Assembly: GCF_002215495.1 (NCBI RefSeq)
Contig: NZ_CP021378.1
Span: 2,108,764-2,172,763 of the forward strand
Direction of reading: 5' to 3'
DNA from: Porphyrobacter sp. CACIAM 03H1
GTDB taxonomy: Bacteria > Pseudomonadota > Alphaproteobacteria > Sphingomonadales > Sphingomonadaceae
Length of the DNA stretch: 64,000 bases
Of the stretch, positions 42,072 through 51,852 are shown one piece after another. Numbering within the stretch: position 1 is the stretch's first letter; each line of letters starts with the position of its first letter. A program made the translations under genes and the position numbers. The notes below the pieces were generated by a model that worked only from the letters and a program-made list of their open reading frames with translations, searched no databases and was not told the DNA's origin.

Positions 42072-42539
42072 TCAAGGAAATTGCTGCCTTTGGCAGACAC
42101 CTTGATAGATCATGGTATCGGTCGCAAGGGTGGCAATCTCACGGTAGTCGCCACTAGCAGTTAATGAGAACATCAGACCATTGGCCGGAAGCGTCGCGCG
42201 CATAAATGAACCTGAATATGAGATGACGGGAGTGAAGCTCTCGCAGCCGCCAGCGTTTGGATCGCATCGTTCATACTTCCCGCTGGATGGGACCCACCTG
42301 ACGACAATCGGCGGCTTTCCGTTCAAGTCGCGAGCGGTGCAGCCATTGCTGTTGCATACGTTGAGCTGAGCAGGGACGCAGGTCACTTGTCCAACGCCTC
42401 TCCAGGTTGCCTCTGAGACTGGCGGATTGCGGCGCGACCATTCCACCATGTCCTCAGCTACATAATCCGAGCTAGACGGGTTTGCCGGCGAGCAGGCACC
42501 TAAGGTCAGAACGAGTGGAGCGAGGTGCAATCTGAGCAT
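42072..42539 (-). CDS. Predicted lipoprotein of the element
   Basis: A 155-residue protein with a lipoprotein signal (MLRLHLAPLVLTLGAC, lipobox LGAC) and a cysteine-rich mature part (TCVPAQLNVCNSNGCTARDL, then ERCDPNAGGCESF), which suggests two or three disulfides. AAGGTG five bases before the ATG supports this start. The C-terminal half reads as beta strands (MFSLTASGDYREIATLATD). No family is recognised. It overlaps nothing and is read on the same strand as the neighbouring lipoprotein. Confidence 0.65.
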   Translation of the reverse strand: MLRLHLAPLVLTLGACSPANPSSSDYVAEDMVEWSRRNPPVSEATWRGVGQVTCVPAQLNVCNSNGCTARDLNGKPPIVVRWVPSSGKYERCDPNAGGCESFTPVISYSGSFMRATLPANGLMFSLTASGDYREIATLATDTMIYQGVCQRQQFP

Positions 42540-42633
42540 GTCACACCTTATCATAGGCCAATTTTTTTGCGCTAGGTCTTCGATGGCTAGTTGCCCGTCC
42601 GATTGCGCGCTAGATCTGGCCTCGCCCCTTGGC

Positions 42634-42795
42634 ATGACGCTGAGCCCTCTTATTCTACGGGTGCAGCGTGTTGAGTTCTACGCGCAAACGCGCGAGGAAC
42701 GCGACCATTTGCATGTGACGTCCCACAATTGGCAGGTCGCTAACGCGCTGGGTGGGGCCGCTGCGGCTGGGCTGCGCAATCTGGTCGGAAGGTAG
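42634..42795 (+). CDS. Possible small protein or gene remnant (53 residues)
   Basis: A 53-residue frame starting MTLSPLILRVQRVEFYAQTR and continuing EERDHLHVTSHNWQVANALG, GAAAAGLRNLVGR. The sequence looks more like a protein than the opposite frame, but no good ribosome binding site is seen and the frame is open further upstream with poor sequence. It lies in the 260-base gap between the lipoprotein gene and the toxin gene. It may be the end of a decayed gene. Confidence 0.3.
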   Translation: MTLSPLILRVQRVEFYAQTREERDHLHVTSHNWQVANALGGAAAAGLRNLVGR

Positions 42796-42799
42796 GTTG

Positions 42800-43327
42800 C
42801 TAACTCGCCAGCGCTTGTTTGATGATGTTTAACGAGCAAACCATCTTAATGCGACCATCCTGCTCGACTCCGTATCGGTCGAAGCTGAGGCGTTCATACC
42901 ATTGCGCGCGATCTTCATCGATCGCATCGAGCGCTAAGCCGAAAGTGCCTGCAAGGTTGGCTATCTCTAGCGTGCGCTCGAATGCATGCGTCATCAGCGT
43001 GCTTCCGATACCGTGGCCGCGTTGATATTCTTGATGCACACCGATTTGGCCGAGGTAAACCAGCGGTATGGCCCAACTTCCAAATTTGGCCTGCGCTTCA
43101 TCTGGCGAAGCATCCTCGGGACGCAACGACATGAGAGAGAGCGTGTAGAATCCGAACACGCGATGCGTCTCTGGCTCGGCAGCGACGTAAACCCGCGACT
43201 TGTGGTTCTCGTGGTCGCTCAGGCAACGCTTAGCGAGATAGTGGTCAATGAATTTGACCCCACATGAAAAAACCCCCCGATCATGGTGGTGGCCGAGGGG
43301 TTCGATGTTAAAAGCTAATTCGGACAC
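42800..43327 (-). CDS. GNAT toxin of a TacT-like toxin-antitoxin pair
   Basis: A 175-residue acetyltransferase starting with GTG. The opening FNIEPLGHHHDRGVFSCGVKFIDHYLAKR is the mark of TacT/AtaT-type toxins (split here: IEPLGHHHDRGVFSCGV), and YLGQIGVHQEYQRGHGIGST is the acetyl-CoA loop. These enzymes acetylate the amino acid on charged tRNA and stop translation. The conserved tyrosine (AQWYERLSF) near residue 143 is present. The GTG directly abuts the stop of the antitoxin gene, so the two are tightly coupled. Confidence 0.85.
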   Translation of the reverse strand: MSELAFNIEPLGHHHDRGVFSCGVKFIDHYLAKRCLSDHENHKSRVYVAAEPETHRVFGFYTLSLMSLRPEDASPDEAQAKFGSWAIPLVYLGQIGVHQEYQRGHGIGSTLMTHAFERTLEIANLAGTFGLALDAIDEDRAQWYERLSFDRYGVEQDGRIKMVCSLNIIKQALAS

Positions 43328-43486
43328 TTAGCGCTTGTGAAGCGTCTTCCTACCCTTTGCAATCAGCTTAAGAAGTTCGGCAGACGGGCGCTTGTCCGTC
43401 TTGGAATCTGCCAACAGCTTAGCAAAGCTCTCGGCAGGCACCGTCTGCAGGGCCGGGTGGCCCTTGTCTGCTAGTTGTGCTGCCAT
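43328..43486 (-). CDS. Probable antitoxin partner of the GNAT toxin
   Basis: A 52-residue protein (MAAQLADKGHPALQTVPAES, then FAKLLADSKTDKRPSAELLK, LIAKGRKTLHKR). It lacks the ribbon-helix-helix DUF1778 start expected of TacA-type antitoxins; the basic tail could bind DNA or the toxin. GAGG eight bases before the ATG supports this start over one 12 codons upstream. A perfect palindrome lies just upstream. Antitoxin function is inferred from position only. Confidence 0.6.
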   Translation of the reverse strand: MAAQLADKGHPALQTVPAESFAKLLADSKTDKRPSAELLKLIAKGRKTLHKR

Positions 43487-43501
43487 CGGTTCGTCCTCGT
43501 A

Positions 43502-43524
43502 GATTGCGGCACCTTGCCGCAATC
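43502..43524 (-). promoter_or_regulatory. Perfect palindrome before the toxin-antitoxin pair
   Basis: GATTGCGGCA-CCT-TGCCGCAATC: ten paired bases with a three-base centre, ending 16 bases upstream of the antitoxin ATG. This is the expected place for an operator through which a toxin-antitoxin complex controls its own promoter. Confidence 0.65.
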
Positions 43525-43646
43525 AGATACATATGCGCTCAGGGTTACGGACTCAATAAAAAGTTGAAAAGTGTGTTTGCATACAGCGGCTGAAGGAAAC
43601 GCTCCGCCGCGACACAACAACCTGCAAGCCCCGCCGTGCTAGCTAG

Positions 43647-43697
43647 GTGATTGCTAAACAGGTTTTCCGAGGCACAAATTTGAGTGCGGGGAAAACC
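43647..43697. repeat. Right-end repeats near the attachment site
   Basis: GTGATTGCT followed by AAACAGG (43647-43662) repeats the sequence before the integrase (32088-32106), and GGTTTTCC (43661-43668) with GGAAAACC (43690-43697) forms an inverted repeat. Lying 23-73 bases from the attachment core, they are candidates for integrase or excisionase arm sites. Confidence 0.5.
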
Positions 43698-43719
43698 CGA
43701 AAACCCTTGATTTTGAAGG

Positions 43720-43795
<76 letters not shown>

Positions 43796-43912
43796 ATTCC
43801 GACCTGGTCGGACCGCGAAAGACGGGAGCGAGGCCGCATCCCGATTCGCGTGAGGCGCTGCATTTAGCGCGTCCCGCCCTGATGGCAAGCGCCTTTTCGC
43901 AGTCGCGGGAAA

Positions 43913-45049
43913 TCAGACTGCAAGGCCCCGCCGCGGTGCCTCGCGGTTCCAGCGGTTGACCATCATCAGCAGGCCGATGCAGATCATGTTGGTCATCATC
44001 GAGGAGCCGCCGTGGCTCATCCACGGCAGCGGAATCCCCTTGGCGGGCGCCATCCCCATCACCATCAGCAGGTTGATCGCGATGTAGAAAAAGATCGTCG
44101 CCGTCGCCCCCGCGGCGAGCAGCGCGCAAAAGCGGTCCTGGCTCTCGGCCGCGACCTTCCATCCCCAGCGCAGGATCAGCGTGTACATCGCGAGCACGAA
44201 CAGTCCGCCCATCAGACCCCATTCCTCGGCCATCGAGGCGAAGACGAAATCCGTGTGCGGTTCCGGCAGGTAATTGAGGTGGCTTTGCGTGCCGTTGTTG
44301 AACCCCTTGCCGAAGATCCCGCCCGATCCGATCGCGATCTTCGACTGGGCGATGTGGTAGCCTGCGCCCAGCGGATCGCTCTCGGGATCGAGAAAGGTCG
44401 TCACGCGGGCACGCTGATAGTCGTGGAGCGCGAAGAAGTAGATCAGCGGCAGGGCCGCGATCCCTAGGCCTCCCGCGGTCAGGAACCACCACAGGGGGAG
44501 ACCGGCGAGGAACATCACCACCACCCCGCCGAAGGCGATTGCGACCGAAGTGCCGAGGTCGGGCTGCATCAGCACGAGGCCGATCGGGAGCAGGATCAGC
44601 ATCCCCGCCGGCACCACCGAGCGCCAGGATCCTATCATCCCTGAGGGCAGCGTCTCGTAGAAGCGTGCCATCGCCAGCACCACGGCAGGTTTCATGATCT
44701 CGGAAGGCTGGATCCGGATCGGCCCGGCCTCGAGCCACCGCTGGCTCCCGCCCCCGACCTGTCCGACGATCTCGACCGCGAGCAGCATCAGCAGCACCAC
44801 GAGATAGCCCGGATAGGTCACCACCCGGACGAAATCGCGCGGCAGGGCCGCGATCACGCCGGCCATGACCGCGAAGACGAGAAAGCGGATGAAGTGGGGC
44901 AGGGCGAAGGGCTGCATCGAACCCCCGCCCGCCGAATAGAGCACCAGCCCGCCGAAGCCGGTCAGCAACAGCAACGGGATCAGCATCTCCCACGGTTGGC
45001 GGGCGATCGGTTCGGGAACGATCCCGCCGCGGGCGGCCAGCGTGTTCAT
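43913..45049 (-). CDS. rodA: Peptidoglycan glycosyltransferase RodA
   Basis: A 378-residue SEDS protein with about ten transmembrane helices. PSEIMKPAVVLAMARFY, LMQPDLGTSVAIAFGG, GKGFNNGTQSHLNYLPEPHTDFVFA (short signature blocks) and KGIPLPWMSHGGSSMM are typical; the catalytic aspartate is in the PDLGTS block. It polymerises lipid II during cell elongation together with PBP2. The ATG at 45049 overlaps the mrdA stop (ATGA); a longer frame upstream lies in mrdA. Confidence 0.96.
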   Translation of the reverse strand: MNTLAARGGIVPEPIARQPWEMLIPLLLLTGFGGLVLYSAGGGSMQPFALPHFIRFLVFAVMAGVIAALPRDFVRVVTYPGYLVVLLMLLAVEIVGQVGGGSQRWLEAGPIRIQPSEIMKPAVVLAMARFYETLPSGMIGSWRSVVPAGMLILLPIGLVLMQPDLGTSVAIAFGGVVVMFLAGLPLWWFLTAGGLGIAALPLIYFFALHDYQRARVTTFLDPESDPLGAGYHIAQSKIAIGSGGIFGKGFNNGTQSHLNYLPEPHTDFVFASMAEEWGLMGGLFVLAMYTLILRWGWKVAAESQDRFCALLAAGATATIFFYIAINLLMVMGMAPAKGIPLPWMSHGGSSMMTNMICIGLLMMVNRWNREAPRRGLAV

Positions 45050-47193
45050 GGTGTCGTCCCGGCAGGGGAGGGGGCTGGCGGCGGTGGCGGGGCCGGGGCG
45101 GTGGGCGGCGCGGGCGTCGGCGCGGCGGCTGCCCCCGGCGGGGCGCCCGAAGGATTGGCCTCGGGCCGCGGAGCGATCACCTCGTCGGCGATGGCCTCGG
45201 TCTGGGTGGCGGCGCGGCGGGCCTCGGCCTCGACGCGGTCGAAGATCTCCTCGTCCCGGCGCGGCGGGCGGCTGACGGTCGCACCGCGCTCTGCCGCATA
45301 GGCGGCGTAGCGCCGCTCGAGCCGCTGCTGCGCCGTCCCGCCCCATCCGGCCTCGAGCGCGGCGAGCGCCTCCAGCCCCTTGGCCGGATCGAACATGAAG
45401 GTCATCACGTCGCGCGCGATCGGATAGGCCGCGCCCGATCCACCGCCGTGCTCGATCACCACCGCGCCGGCATAGCGTGGGTTGTCATAGGGGGCGAAGA
45501 AGATGAACAGGCCATGGTCGCGATATTTCCAAGGCCCGGATTTGCCGTTGGAGATCGAGAGCGAGACGACCTGCGCGGTGCCGGTCTTGCCCGCCATCAG
45601 CGTGCCCTCGACCGGCAGACGCGCGCGGCCCGCCGTGCCGGGGCCATTGACCACGTCGCTCATCGCCTTGCGCACATATTCGACCTGATCGGCGGGGAAG
45701 TCGATCTTGTCGAACCCCTGCGGCTTGGTGTCGAGCGTGAGGCGCGGCATCACGTGCTTGCCCGTCGCAAGGCGCGAGGCCATCACCGCGAGCTGCAAGG
45801 GGCTCGAGAGCATGTAGCCCTGCCCGATGGTGGCGTTGACCGTGTCGAAGGCCTGCCATTCGCGGCCCCACTTCTTCATCTTCCATGCCGGGTCCGGCAC
45901 GGTGCCGAAGAACTGGCTGGTGACGGGCAGGGGAAATTCCTGCCCCATCCCGCAGCGCCGCGCCATCGCTGCAATCGGGTCCATGCCCGTGCGCTGGGCC
46001 ATGGCGTAGAAATAGACGTCGCAGCTCTGGTAGATGGCCTTTGCCATGTTGGTTGCGCCGTGGCCGCGCCGGTTCCAGCAGCCGAAGACGCGGTTGCCGA
46101 CCCGCAGGCCGCCGCCGCAGAAAACCGTCTCTTCGGGGTCGATGCCCTGCTCCATGAGCGCCATCGACACCATCGGCTTGACCGTCGATCCGGGGGGATA
46201 GAGCCCCTTCAGGACCTTGTTGCGCAGCGGCACCCGCTCGTCCTCGCGCAGCATCGCGTATTCGACCCCGCCGATCCCGTCCGAGAAGGAATTGGGATCG
46301 AAGCTCGGCATCGAGGCCATGCAGAGCAGGTCGCCGGTGCGGCAGTCCATCACCACCACCGAGCCGCTTTCGAGCCCGATGCGGCGGGCGGCGTAATCCT
46401 GGAGCGGACCGTCGATGGTGAGGCGCACGGGGTTGCCTTGAACATCCTCGCGCGTTTCGAGATCGCGCACGATCCGCCCGCCGGCCGTCACCTCCACCCG
46501 TCGCGCGCCGGGCACCCCGCGCAGCTCCTTCTCGAACTGCTTCTCGAGCCCGTCCTTGCCGATCTTGTAGCCGGGCGTGATCAGCAGCGGATTGGGGTCC
46601 TTCTCGTATTCCTCCGCCGAAGCCGGGCCGACATAGCCGATCAGATGCCCGACGCTGGAGGCGGTCGGGTAGAAGCGCGAAAAGCCGCGCTGGGGCACCA
46701 CGCCGGGGAGGTCCGGCAGGCGCACGCTGAGCGCGGCGAACTGCTCGTATCGGAGGCCGCTTGCGACCTCGACCGGCTGAAACCCGCGCGAGGTCGCGAC
46801 CTTGTCCTTGATGTCGGCGATCCGCGCGGGCTCGAGCGACAGCAGTTCGCCGAGCCGGTCAATGGTGGCATCTGCATCGACGAGCCGCTCGGGGATCAGG
46901 TCGACGCGGAAATCGGCGCGGTTGGAGGCGAGCGGTGCACCGTCGCGGTCGAGGATCCAGCCCCGCCGCGGCGGAATGAGAGTGAGGTTGACGCGGTTGC
47001 TCTCGGATTCGAGGCGGTATTTCTCGTTCTCGGCCACAGAGAGATAGCCGAGCCGCAGCGCCAGCAGCACGCCAATCCCGCCCTGCACCGCGCCGATCAC
47101 CACCGCGCGCCGCTCGAAGGTGCTGCGCAGGATCGAGGCGCTGATCATCCGCGCGGGGCGTTCAGGGCCTTTCTGCAGGAACGGGATCTTCAT
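45046..47193 (-). CDS. mrdA: Penicillin-binding protein 2
   Basis: A 715-residue PBP2: a single N-terminal transmembrane segment, a pedestal domain (PPRRGWILDRDGAPLASNRADF), and a transpeptidase domain with S336-x-x-K (GSTVKPM), SxN-type and KTGTAQVV motifs. The last 60 or more residues are a proline/alanine-rich tail (PPGAAAAPTPAPPTAPAP), longer than in E. coli. It cross-links new peptidoglycan in the side wall. It sits between mreD and rodA. Confidence 0.96.
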   Translation of the reverse strand: MKIPFLQKGPERPARMISASILRSTFERRAVVIGAVQGGIGVLLALRLGYLSVAENEKYRLESESNRVNLTLIPPRRGWILDRDGAPLASNRADFRVDLIPERLVDADATIDRLGELLSLEPARIADIKDKVATSRGFQPVEVASGLRYEQFAALSVRLPDLPGVVPQRGFSRFYPTASSVGHLIGYVGPASAEEYEKDPNPLLITPGYKIGKDGLEKQFEKELRGVPGARRVEVTAGGRIVRDLETREDVQGNPVRLTIDGPLQDYAARRIGLESGSVVVMDCRTGDLLCMASMPSFDPNSFSDGIGGVEYAMLREDERVPLRNKVLKGLYPPGSTVKPMVSMALMEQGIDPEETVFCGGGLRVGNRVFGCWNRRGHGATNMAKAIYQSCDVYFYAMAQRTGMDPIAAMARRCGMGQEFPLPVTSQFFGTVPDPAWKMKKWGREWQAFDTVNATIGQGYMLSSPLQLAVMASRLATGKHVMPRLTLDTKPQGFDKIDFPADQVEYVRKAMSDVVNGPGTAGRARLPVEGTLMAGKTGTAQVVSLSISNGKSGPWKYRDHGLFIFFAPYDNPRYAGAVVIEHGGGSGAAYPIARDVMTFMFDPAKGLEALAALEAGWGGTAQQRLERRYAAYAAERGATVSRPPRRDEEIFDRVEAEARRAATQTEAIADEVIAPRPEANPSGAPPGAAAAPTPAPPTAPAPPPPPAPSPAGTTP

Positions 47194-47747
47194 CAGTCGA
47201 TGGTCCGCGCCCGTGACAGACGGAAGCGGTCGAGTCCGGCTACCATGCGCGCGATTATCGGATAGAGCAGGACCGACAGCAAGGCCTGCGGGGCGGCGAC
47301 CGAGATCATTTCCGGCGTCACGCTCGCACCCGAAACCAGCAGCGCCGCCAGCCAGTAGGCCAGCGCCAGCACGCTGGCGGTGAACCAGTCGTGCCAGAAA
47401 TCGCGCCACGGGAAACGGGTCTCGATGATCTCGATGGCGATCATGGTCAGCGACCACAGCAGGATCGCGCTGCCGAAAGGCTGGCCGCTGACCAGATCGT
47501 CGAAAGCGCCGAGCGGGGCTCCGGCCCAGAGCGGCAGCAGGCCGGGGCGCACCATCCGCCAGGCGAGAAGCATCAGGAAGCCGAAGGAAGGCAGCAGCGG
47601 CATCAGGTCGGCGATCAGCAGAACCGGAAGCAGCGAACCGAGAATGATCGAGGCATAGGGCACCCCGCGCACCCGCCACGGGTCCGGCGCGCGATTGATG
47701 CGCAACCCGTAGATGTCCGAACGGGCGCGGGGATCGAGCCGCTCCAT
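47193..47747 (-). CDS. mreD: Rod shape-determining protein MreD
   Basis: A 184-residue membrane protein with about five hydrophobic helices; YASIILGSLLPVLLIADLMP and WAGAPLGAFDDLVSGQPFGS match MreD. It starts at the ATG overlapping the mreC stop and ends at the mrdA start. It is a scaffold of the elongasome in the inner membrane. Sequence conservation is low in this family; the context is decisive. Confidence 0.88.
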   Translation of the reverse strand: MERLDPRARSDIYGLRINRAPDPWRVRGVPYASIILGSLLPVLLIADLMPLLPSFGFLMLLAWRMVRPGLLPLWAGAPLGAFDDLVSGQPFGSAILLWSLTMIAIEIIETRFPWRDFWHDWFTASVLALAYWLAALLVSGASVTPEMISVAAPQALLSVLLYPIIARMVAGLDRFRLSRARTID

Positions 47748-48691
47748 CACTCCGCGTCCGGTTCGGCGGGGGAAGGGGAGGGGGCGGGCGCGGCTGCGCT
47801 TTCCGCCGGTCCGGCGATCTCGCTGTCGTCGGCAATCTCGGTGATGGCGGCGGGCCGCGCGACCGGTTCGATCGCAACAAAGCTGGTCGCCGCAGGTTCG
47901 GCCACGAGCCGCGCAATCCCGCCGTCGGGCGTGATCTTGGCGATCACCGCCACCGCCACGCCGGGCCGGTAATAGCCGCCGGCGCCGCTCGTCACCATCA
48001 TGTCGCCGACTTTCAGCGGATTGACCCCGAGATTGACGAGGCGGATGCGCAGCAGGCCGTCGCCGCGACCTTCGGCAAAGGCGATGACATTGTCCGTGGC
48101 GCGGCGCACCGGCAGCACGCTCTCGCTGTCGGTCAGCAGGAGAACCCGGGCCGAGATCCGCCCGGTCTCGAGCACGCGGCCGATCACCCCGCGCTCGGAG
48201 ATCACCGGCATCCCCGGCAGAACGCCGGCGGTCGACCCTGCATTGATGAAGGCGTGGCGCCGCCCGCTGGTCGCGGTCGAGCCGACGAGGCGGGCAACCG
48301 CGACAGGCTTGGCCTCGCCCTCGGCGAGGCCGAGCAGCCCTTTCAGGCGGCGGTTCTCGGCCTTGACCGCCTCGGCTTCGGCAAGGCGGATACGGGCGAT
48401 CTCCATCTCGCGGCGGAGTTCGGCGTTCTGGGCACCCGCGTTGAAATAGCCCGCGATCGCCGCGAACACCCCCTGCGAGCCGGAGCGCGTCACCGCGGCA
48501 GCCTGTCCGGCGGGGGCAACGGCGTCGCCCGCCACGCCGCGCAAAGGGGCAAAGGCAGCCGGCTGCCACAGCGACAGCGCCAGCAGCGCCGCACCCACCA
48601 CGGCTCCCGCACCGGCCAGCAGGTAGCCGGTGAACAGCGAATACTGCGCTTTCTTCGAGAAGCCCGAGCGGCGCGAAGAGGGGGGCGCCAT
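47747..48691 (-). CDS. mreC: Rod shape-determining protein MreC
   Basis: A 314-residue protein: an N-terminal transmembrane helix (about residues 20-43), a coiled coil (AELRREMEIARIRLAEAEAVKAENRRLKGLL), and a periplasmic double beta-barrel domain (HAFINAGSTAGVLPGMPVIS, GVIGRVLETGRISARVLLLTD). The end is acidic and proline-rich. MreC links MreB and PBP2. It follows mreB by 35 bases. Confidence 0.94.
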   Translation of the reverse strand: MAPPSSRRSGFSKKAQYSLFTGYLLAGAGAVVGAALLALSLWQPAAFAPLRGVAGDAVAPAGQAAAVTRSGSQGVFAAIAGYFNAGAQNAELRREMEIARIRLAEAEAVKAENRRLKGLLGLAEGEAKPVAVARLVGSTATSGRRHAFINAGSTAGVLPGMPVISERGVIGRVLETGRISARVLLLTDSESVLPVRRATDNVIAFAEGRGDGLLRIRLVNLGVNPLKVGDMMVTSGAGGYYRPGVAVAVIAKITPDGGIARLVAEPAATSFVAIEPVARPAAITEIADDSEIAGPAESAAAPAPSPSPAEPDAE

Positions 48692-48726
48692 GGCTTAGAG
48701 TCCCTTCCGGCTAATGGCGCTCCGCG

Positions 48727-49968
<1,242 letters not shown>

Positions 49969-49978
49969 CTAGCGGGAA

Positions 49979-51850
49979 ATGCCGGAAATTCGTCGCCTTC
50001 CCTCCGAACTCGTCAACCGCATCGCTGCGGGCGAGGTGGTCGAGCGCCCGGCGGCGGCGCTCAAGGAGCTGGTCGAGAACGCCATCGACGCGGGCGCGCG
50101 GCGAATCGGCGTGGTGCTGGCCGAGGGCGGATTGCAGCGCATCGAGGTGGTCGACGACGGCTGCGGGATGGGGCCTGCCGCGATGGCGCTGGCGCTGGAA
50201 CGGCACGCGACCTCCAAGCTTCCCGATTCGCTGATCGGTCCGGATGGCGCGATCGAGCTGGTGACGACCCTGGGCTTTCGCGGCGAGGCCCTGCCAAGCA
50301 TCGCCAGCGTCGCGCGCCTCACCATCGAGAGCCGGGAGGGCGCAGCGGCGGAAGGCTGGCGTCGGGTGGTCGATCACGGCGCCCTGATCGCCGACGAGCC
50401 CGCCGCGCTCCCGGCGGGCACGCGCGTGCGGGTTGAGGAGCTGTTCGCCAAGGTCCCCGCGCGCCGCAAGTTCCTGCGTTCGGCGCGGAGCGAATATGCC
50501 GCCTGCCTCGACGTGGTGCGCCGCCTCGCGATGGCGCGGCCCGACATTGCCTTCACCCTCGAGACGCTCAATGACGGTGCCAAGCGCACCGTGCTCTCGC
50601 TCCAGGCGGACGAGGAACTCGCGACCCGCGTTGCCCGGATCATCGCGCATGAATTGAAGGACAATTCCGTTCCCATCGACCTTGCCCGCGACACCCCGCA
50701 CGGGGTCATGCGCCTGACGGGCGTGGCGGGGCTGCCGACCTGGAACCGGGGCGTTGCCGATCACCAGTATCTGTTCGTCAACGGCAGGCCCGTGAAGGAC
50801 CGGCTGCTGGTCGGCGCGGTGCGAGGGGCCTATGCCGACATGCTCGCGCGCGATCGCCATGCGGTGCTTGCCCTGTTCCTCGAACTGCCGCCGCAGGATG
50901 TCGACGTGAACGTCCATCCGGCCAAGACCGAGGTGCGCTTCCGCGACAGCACAGGGGTACGCGGCTTCATCGTCTCGGGGCTGCGGCAGGCGCTCGCGAC
51001 CGGGGACAGGCGTAGCGCGCAGGGTCCGGACCGCGCGGCGATGGCGCGCTGGGTGAGTGAGCCCGTTCTCCTCTCCCGCTCGCGGGAGGGGCTGGGGGTG
51101 GGCGAGTCACAGACCCCGCTCTGGCCTATGCAGGCCCACCCCAACCCCTCCCGCGAGCGGGAGGGGCTATTGCTGCGCGAAGCCTCGCTCGCATGGTCGC
51201 AACCACAGGGCCGGGCCGAGGAAGCGGCACCCGTACCCGCCGAAGCCCAGTCCTACCCGCTCGGCATCGCGCGGGGACAGGTCGCCAACACCTACATCGT
51301 CGCCGAGGCCGCCGACGGGCTCGTCCTGGTCGACCAGCACGCCGCGCACGAGCGTCTCGTGCTCGAACGCCTGCGCGCAGCTGGCGCGGACGAGGGCGTG
51401 CGCCGTTCGCAGGCGCTGCTGGTGCCCGACGTGGTCGAGATGGATGAAGTCGATTGCGACCGCCTCGAGGACGCTGCCGAGGGGCTCGCCCGCTACGGGC
51501 TCGTGATCGAACGCTTCGGCCCGTCCGCGATGCTGGTGCGGGCCGTGCCCTCGGCCATCGCCAAGGCGGATACGGCCAAGCTCCTCACCGACCTTGCCGA
51601 CGACATCGCCAAGCACGGCAAGCAGGAGGACAGCGGCGCGCTGCTGCTCGCCGAACGGCTCGAACTGGTGCTTGCCACGATGGCCTGCCACGGGTCGGTG
51701 CGTGCGGGCCGCGTCCTCAGTGTCGCCGAAATGAACGCCCTGCTTCGAGAGATGGAGGCAACCCCCCGGTCAGGCCAGTGCAACCACGGCCGCCCGACCT
51801 GGGTGAAGCTCTCGATGGAAGACGTCGAGAAGCTCTTCGGCCGCCACTGA
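49979..51850 (+). CDS. mutL: DNA mismatch repair protein MutL
   Basis: A 623-residue MutL. The GHKL ATPase domain has RIAAGEVVERPAAALKELVE, NAIDAGARRI and TLGFRGEALPSIA; the second N-terminal domain has NVHPAKTEVRFRD. The C-terminal domain has the DQHA-x2-E-x4-E metal-binding endonuclease motif beginning at D452, fitting a bacterium that lacks MutH-style nicking. The linker (about residues 366-396) is coded by a long palindromic repeat, an oddity described separately. It starts GAAATGCCG and is divergent from mreB. Confidence 0.97.
   Translation: MPEIRRLPSELVNRIAAGEVVERPAAALKELVENAIDAGARRIGVVLAEGGLQRIEVVDDGCGMGPAAMALALERHATSKLPDSLIGPDGAIELVTTLGFRGEALPSIASVARLTIESREGAAAEGWRRVVDHGALIADEPAALPAGTRVRVEELFAKVPARRKFLRSARSEYAACLDVVRRLAMARPDIAFTLETLNDGAKRTVLSLQADEELATRVARIIAHELKDNSVPIDLARDTPHGVMRLTGVAGLPTWNRGVADHQYLFVNGRPVKDRLLVGAVRGAYADMLARDRHAVLALFLELPPQDVDVNVHPAKTEVRFRDSTGVRGFIVSGLRQALATGDRRSAQGPDRAAMARWVSEPVLLSRSREGLGVGESQTPLWPMQAHPNPSREREGLLLREASLAWSQPQGRAEEAAPVPAEAQSYPLGIARGQVANTYIVAEAADGLVLVDQHAAHERLVLERLRAAGADEGVRRSQALLVPDVVEMDEVDCDRLEDAAEGLARYGLVIERFGPSAMLVRAVPSAIAKADTAKLLTDLADDIAKHGKQEDSGALLLAERLELVLATMACHGSVRAGRVLSVAEMNALLREMEATPRSGQCNHGRPTWVKLSMEDVEKLFGRH
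51074..51166. repeat. Long inverted repeat inside mutL
   Basis: CTCCCGCTCGCGGGAGGGGC-TGGGGGTGGGC (51074-51103) and its near-perfect reverse complement GCCCACCCCAACCCCTCCCG-CGAGCGGGAG (51135-51163) are separated by about 30 bases. Each arm is itself partly palindromic (CTCCCGC/GCGGGAG). It is read in frame as SREGLGVGE ... PNPSREREG in the interdomain linker of MutL. Confidence 0.8.
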
Positions 51851-51852
51851 TC

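Larger units (their letters stand above)
31945..43719. mobile_element. Integrative element in tRNA-Lys(CTT)
   Basis: An 11.8-kb element bounded by identical 46-bp repeats: a tRNA-Lys 3'-end copy at 31945-31990 and the intact tRNA gene's 3' end at 43720-43765. It carries a tyrosine integrase at the left end, an AlpA-like HTH, a run of small overlapping genes, a RepA-type ATPase, and a lower-GC right half of small exported proteins with a GNAT toxin-antitoxin pair. No virion structural, lysis or conjugation genes are seen. It fits a phage satellite, a decayed prophage or a small integrative element. Confidence 0.88.

Noticed and set aside
31945-43719. A complete prophage
   Set aside because: No capsid, portal, protease, tail, large terminase, holin or endolysin gene could be found in the 11.8 kb.
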